Assembly: GCF_002002885.1 (NCBI RefSeq)
Contig: NZ_CP019510.1
Span: 496,001-560,000, forward strand
Direction: 5' to 3'
Length of the DNA stretch: 64,000 nt
DNA from: Janthinobacterium sp. LM6
GTDB lineage: Bacteria > Pseudomonadota > Gammaproteobacteria > Burkholderiales > Burkholderiaceae_D
Positions 61,067-64,000 of this stretch are shown here, in pieces. The translations under genes and the position numbers were made by a program. Position 1 is the first letter of the stretch. The number at the start of each line of letters is the position of its first letter. The notes beneath the pieces are model-generated. The model was not told where the DNA came from. It worked only from the letters and a program-made list of their open reading frames with translations, and ran no database searches.

Positions 61067-62164
61067 ATGCACTTGCACCGAGTCGCACGTCGTCTCTTAT
61101 CCTTGGGAGTCCTGATCATCATGAGTTCTTGCACCTTGCGCGCCGCGCCTGCCGCGCCCATAGAATCGCCACAACGCCTCGACGGCAAGTTCCGCAACCC
61201 CGTGCAGATGCACAAGCTGGGCACGGCCGCAACGCTCAAGCTGATGTGGACGTTTTTCTTCGATAAGCCCGACAGTACCGTGCCGGCCGCAGCCGTGCCC
61301 GTGCAAGCCTTGACCCGGGCGCAACTGCTGGCCGCGCCCGACAACAGCCTGTTTCGCCTCGGCCACTCGACCCTGCTGCTGAAACTGAACAATGAATTCT
61401 TCCTCACCGACCCCGTGTTTTCCGAACGCGCCTCGCCGGTGCAGTGGGCCGGACCGAAGCGTTTCCACCAGCCCCCCATCAGCATCGCCGACTTGCCGCC
61501 GATCAAGGCCGTCATCCTGTCGCACGACCATTACGACCACCTCGACCACGCTGCCGTGCTGCAACTGGCCGCCAAGACGGAACACTTTGTGACGCCGCTG
61601 GGCGTGGGCGATACCCTGGTTGCATGGGGCGTGCCGAAGGCCAAGGTGCGGCAATTCGACTGGTGGCAAGGCACGACGATTGCCGGTGTGAAACTCATCG
61701 CCACGCCGTCGCAGCATTTCTCGGGACGCGGCTTGTTTGACGGCAATCAAACCCTGTGGGCGTCGTGGGTCATCGACGCGCCGGACGTGCGCGTATTTTT
61801 CAGCGGCGACTCCGGCTATTTCGACGGTTTCAAGCAGATCGGCGACAAGTACGGCCCGTTCGACGTGACCATGATCGAGACGGGCGCCTACGACAAGCTG
61901 TGGCCGGACGTGCACATGCAGCCGGAACAGACCTTGCAAGCCCACCTGGACTTGCGCGGCAAGTGGCTGATGCCCGTGCATAACGGCACCTTCGACCTGG
62001 GGCTGCACGCCTGGCATGAACCGTTCGACCGCATCGCGGGGCTGGCGGCCAAGCAGGGCGTGAACCTGGCTACGCCGCAGATGGGCGAGGCGGTCGACCT
62101 GGCGCAGCCGACGAAGGGGAAGAAGTGGTGGCTGGCGATGCTGGAAGAAGAGATGCTTCGGTAA
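61067..62164 (+). CDS. Metallo-beta-lactamase-fold hydrolase, probable lipoprotein
   Basis: 365 residues. The N-terminus MHLHRVARRLLSLGVLIIMS-SC looks like a lipoprotein signal with Cys about 21. Metal-binding motif ILSHDHYDHLDH (H-x-H-x-D-H), then TPSQHFSGRG, FFSGDSGYFDGF and PVHNGTFDLGLHAW supply the other ligands. The overall pattern matches the NAPE-PLD/UlaG-like branch (GHSTLLLKLNNEFFLTDPVF). It would hydrolyse a phosphodiester or lactone in the envelope. Control by the divergent TetR is inferred from the shared palindrome. Confidence 0.88.
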   Translation: MHLHRVARRLLSLGVLIIMSSCTLRAAPAAPIESPQRLDGKFRNPVQMHKLGTAATLKLMWTFFFDKPDSTVPAAAVPVQALTRAQLLAAPDNSLFRLGHSTLLLKLNNEFFLTDPVFSERASPVQWAGPKRFHQPPISIADLPPIKAVILSHDHYDHLDHAAVLQLAAKTEHFVTPLGVGDTLVAWGVPKAKVRQFDWWQGTTIAGVKLIATPSQHFSGRGLFDGNQTLWASWVIDAPDVRVFFSGDSGYFDGFKQIGDKYGPFDVTMIETGAYDKLWPDVHMQPEQTLQAHLDLRGKWLMPVHNGTFDLGLHAWHEPFDRIAGLAAKQGVNLATPQMGEAVDLAQPTKGKKWWLAMLEEEMLR

Positions 62165-62165
62165 T

Positions 62166-62498
62166 TTACGCCGTCACGTCGATCAGGCGTCCCAGGGTCT
62201 GGCCATAGCCGTTCAGCTGGGGCGTGCTTTTCGGCGCGGCGGGGATGGCTTGCTGCGGCACGGCCACCTTGATCGCCTGGTCCAGCTGCGGCGCCTTGAC
62301 GGCGGCGGGGGCATCGGCCTGGGCTTGCTGGCTGCTGCGCTGCGTCTGGCTCAGCGACTCCTGTTCCCGCGCCAGCAACTGGCGGCTTTGCGCCAGCTGT
62401 TCGCTGTCGCGCTGTACCTGGTTCTGGCCTTGTTCGACCCGGCGTTGCGCCGTGGCCAGCGAGGCTTGCAAGTTGTTGACGGAGCTTAGCGTGACCAC
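62166..62498 (-). CDS. Small coiled-coil protein of unknown function
   Basis: 110 residues if translation starts at GTG 62498, 6 nt after AAGGTG; the frame is open further upstream to 62615 but the extra part is poorly structured. Residues about 5-65 are a Gln/Ser-rich heptad-like helix (NLQASLATAQRRVEQGQNQV, RDSEQLAQSRQLLAREQ). A Pro/Ala-rich tail ends in GYGQTLGRLIDVTA. No signal peptide. The family is not recognised. Confidence 0.6.
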   Translation of the reverse strand: MVTLSSVNNLQASLATAQRRVEQGQNQVQRDSEQLAQSRQLLAREQESLSQTQRSSQQAQADAPAAVKAPQLDQAIKVAVPQQAIPAAPKSTPQLNGYGQTLGRLIDVTA

Positions 62499-62930
62499 AT
62501 TGTTCACCTTTGAGAGTATGTCCAGGCGTGCGCAGGAGAGGGAAGTCAGGCCGGGGAGCGTGACGTGTCCGCAGGTAATCTTTACCTGAATCAAGAGTAG
62601 GACAAATTCTCGCACAGTTCCAGAAAATTATGTTTTCTTGATAATGCTGTCGTGCGCGCTGTGTGTTGCCGAAGCGGCATGCCGGCGCTGGTGGGATAGT
62701 TGTCAAAGTGAGTACCCGCTGTCGCTTGTGGCCCTTGTTTGTCTGCCATCACCGATGCCGTGCTGGGAAGAAGAAAAAATGGTTGCATTTAAAACGTTGC
62801 TTTTTAAATAGTCAATGTGTTGTTGTTTTTCTACCATGACTGCGCACGCGAATGCGCGGTCTGTTTGGCGCTCTGGGCTATAATTGACGGTCAGAGTTGG
62901 TTTCTTTTGCCATACAGACAGGTAGTTAAC
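62499..62930. promoter_or_regulatory. Intergenic region with a probable promoter for the LacI gene
   Basis: About 430 nt without a supported gene. A perfect TATAAT lies at 62879-62884, 47 nt before ATG 62931, and is the best -10 candidate; no good -35 is seen at the proper distance. An imperfect TGCGCA/TGCGCG repeat lies at 62841-62858. The rest is AT-richer and unremarkable. Confidence 0.5.
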
Positions 62931-63941
62931 ATGAATCTCAAGAGCCTCGCAATTGCCCTCGGCATGTCGAAAACGACAGTCAGCAGGGCGTTGAACGGCT
63001 ATCCGGAAGTCAATTCCCGCACCCGTGAAATCGTCCTGGCCGCCGCCAAGAAAGTCGGCTACCGGCCCAATCCGCTGGCGCGCAGCCTGGCCGTCGGCCG
63101 CACCAATGTACTGGGCATGATCTATCCGCTGCTGCCCAGCGACCTGGGTGACAGCGTCTTTCTTTCCGTGGTGAATGGCATGTCGGACGCCGTCGAAGCG
63201 TCGAAGATGAGTTTGATCATCGCCCCCGTGTCGCCGCAGAATGAACAGCCGTCGTATGAAACCATGGTGCGCGGGCGCCAGGTCGATGGCCTCGTGGTGG
63301 GCCGCACCAAGGTGGTCGACGAGCGCATCGCGTATTTGACGAAAGTGGGCTTTCCCTTTGTCGCGAATGGCCGCACGCGCATCGACGCGCCGTATGCGTA
63401 TTTTGATTACGACAACGACACGGGCATCGACCTGGCCGTGTCGTTCCTGGCCGCGCACGGCCACCAGCGCATCGCCCTGCTGAGCGCGCCGCTGGAGCTG
63501 CATTTTGCTTATGAGCGCAAGGAAAGCTTTATCCGCTGCATGGCGCAAGCGGGCTTGCCGGTCGATCCCCACTATTTGCTCGACAATACTTTCGACCGCC
63601 GCAGCGGCTACCAGGCCATGCAGCAATTGCTGGCTTGCTCGCCCCGTCCCACGGCCGTCATCGTCGACAACCATTTGTCCGGCGTGGGCGTGGTGCGCGC
63701 GCTGATGGATGCGGGCATCGAGATCGGCAAGGAAATCTCCGTCATCGTCTGGGGCAATGTGGAAGACACCTTGATCGGCATCAACGTCACCACCATCGAC
63801 CAGCCCGACCTGCGCCGCGCCGGCGCGAAGATGGTCGAAATGCTGCAATCCCTGCTGGCCGGCACGCCGCCAGAACGGCTGCAGGAAATCTGGCAGCCGG
63901 TGCTGTTGCCGGGGGCGACGGTGGGGCGCTGCCCTGAATGA
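62931..63941 (+). CDS. LacI-family transcriptional regulator
   Basis: 336 residues from ATG 62931. HTH LKSLAIALGMSKTTVSRALN and hinge NPLARSLAVGRTNVLGMIYP. The ligand-binding domain ends with TTIDQPDLRRAGAKMVEMLQ. It differs clearly from the regulator at 51391. The genes it controls probably lie elsewhere, since a terminator follows immediately. Confidence 0.92.
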   Translation: MNLKSLAIALGMSKTTVSRALNGYPEVNSRTREIVLAAAKKVGYRPNPLARSLAVGRTNVLGMIYPLLPSDLGDSVFLSVVNGMSDAVEASKMSLIIAPVSPQNEQPSYETMVRGRQVDGLVVGRTKVVDERIAYLTKVGFPFVANGRTRIDAPYAYFDYDNDTGIDLAVSFLAAHGHQRIALLSAPLELHFAYERKESFIRCMAQAGLPVDPHYLLDNTFDRRSGYQAMQQLLACSPRPTAVIVDNHLSGVGVVRALMDAGIEIGKEISVIVWGNVEDTLIGINVTTIDQPDLRRAGAKMVEMLQSLLAGTPPERLQEIWQPVLLPGATVGRCPE

Positions 63942-63944
63942 AAA

Positions 63945-63972
63945 AAAACGCAGAGCCGAGGCTCTGCGTTTT
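63945..63972 (+). terminator. Intrinsic terminator after the LacI gene
   Basis: AAAACGCAGAGCC (63945-63957) pairs with GGCTCTGCGTTTT (63960-63972), a 13-bp perfect inverted repeat with a 2-nt gap that ends in TTTT. The A-run on the left makes it potentially bidirectional. Confidence 0.88.
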
Positions 63973-64000
63973 CATGTTAGCACCGGCTTGTCACCTTAGG

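Noticed and set aside
1..64000. CRISPR arrays or insertion sequences
   Set aside because: No regularly spaced direct repeats and no transposase gene were seen in the window.

Overview
The window looks like a high-GC betaproteobacterial chromosome, most likely Oxalobacteraceae (Janthinobacterium/Massilia/Duganella-like). That placement is an inference from codon use, gene families and the GbpR-type LysR sugar regulon; no ribosomal marker is present. Two parts differ sharply. Positions 1-15432 are a lower-GC, gene-sparse accessory island. Positions 15433-64000 are dense, GC-rich chromosome dominated by plant-polysaccharide use.

Island (1-15432). It begins with a C-terminal gene fragment, a relic of a C5-cytosine methyltransferase and several unrecognised genes. 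About 750 nt (2120-2892) carries no protein, is full of perfect hairpins and ends in a textbook intrinsic terminator, so it is a candidate large structured RNA. A GPA-type HUH replication endonuclease follows (5329-7434). Next is a six-gene block: two C5-cytosine methyltransferases (the first with an N-terminal MerR-like helix-turn-helix), two McrB-like AAA+ GTPases, an McrC-like nuclease subunit and a Vsr mismatch endonuclease. The arrangement resembles LlaJI and BsuMI. The island ends in the 3' part of a tRNA-Arg(CCG) gene, the expected footprint of integration into that tRNA. The intact tRNA and the integrase would lie left of the window.

Arabinan/L-arabinose locus (16.8-40.7 kb). A TonB receptor, a GPH symporter, GH43, GH51 and GH127 enzymes, a YtfQRT-YjfF-type ABC transporter, an aldose epimerase and a non-phosphorylative pentose pathway (SDR sugar dehydrogenase, IlvD/Edd dehydratase, AraD1, ketoglutarate-semialdehyde dehydrogenase) are controlled, by inference, by a GbpR-like LysR protein at 39790. 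Three promoters share one architecture: a palindrome CGATAnn-N6-GRTATCG, then 12 nt, then AATTGATTGG, then 20 nt, then TANNAT. Spacing is identical in all three and the palindrome is centred near -65, classic for a LysR activator. No lactonase gene is seen.

Signalling block (40.8-51.3 kb). A TPR/oxygenase-like protein is followed by a leftward caspase-membrane protein-lipoprotein cluster. This is divergent from a rightward sigma-like, membrane protein, lipoprotein, polytopic membrane protein and phosphodiesterase operon. The pairing is uncharacterised and could be a stress or envelope response.

Second sugar operon (51.3-58.3 kb). A LacI regulator lies behind a perfect 24-bp palindrome, followed by an ABC transporter (ATPase, permease, binding protein), a sugar isomerase/epimerase and a Gfo/Idh/MocA oxidoreductase. 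The set suggests oxidation of a sugar or glycoside through a keto-sugar. The remainder holds a ferredoxin, a MoaD-like protein ending in Gly-Gly coupled to a BNR-propeller protein, a TetR/metallo-beta-lactamase-fold divergent pair, a small coiled-coil protein and a LacI regulator with its terminator. Several families of intergenic inverted repeats are scattered through the chromosomal part.
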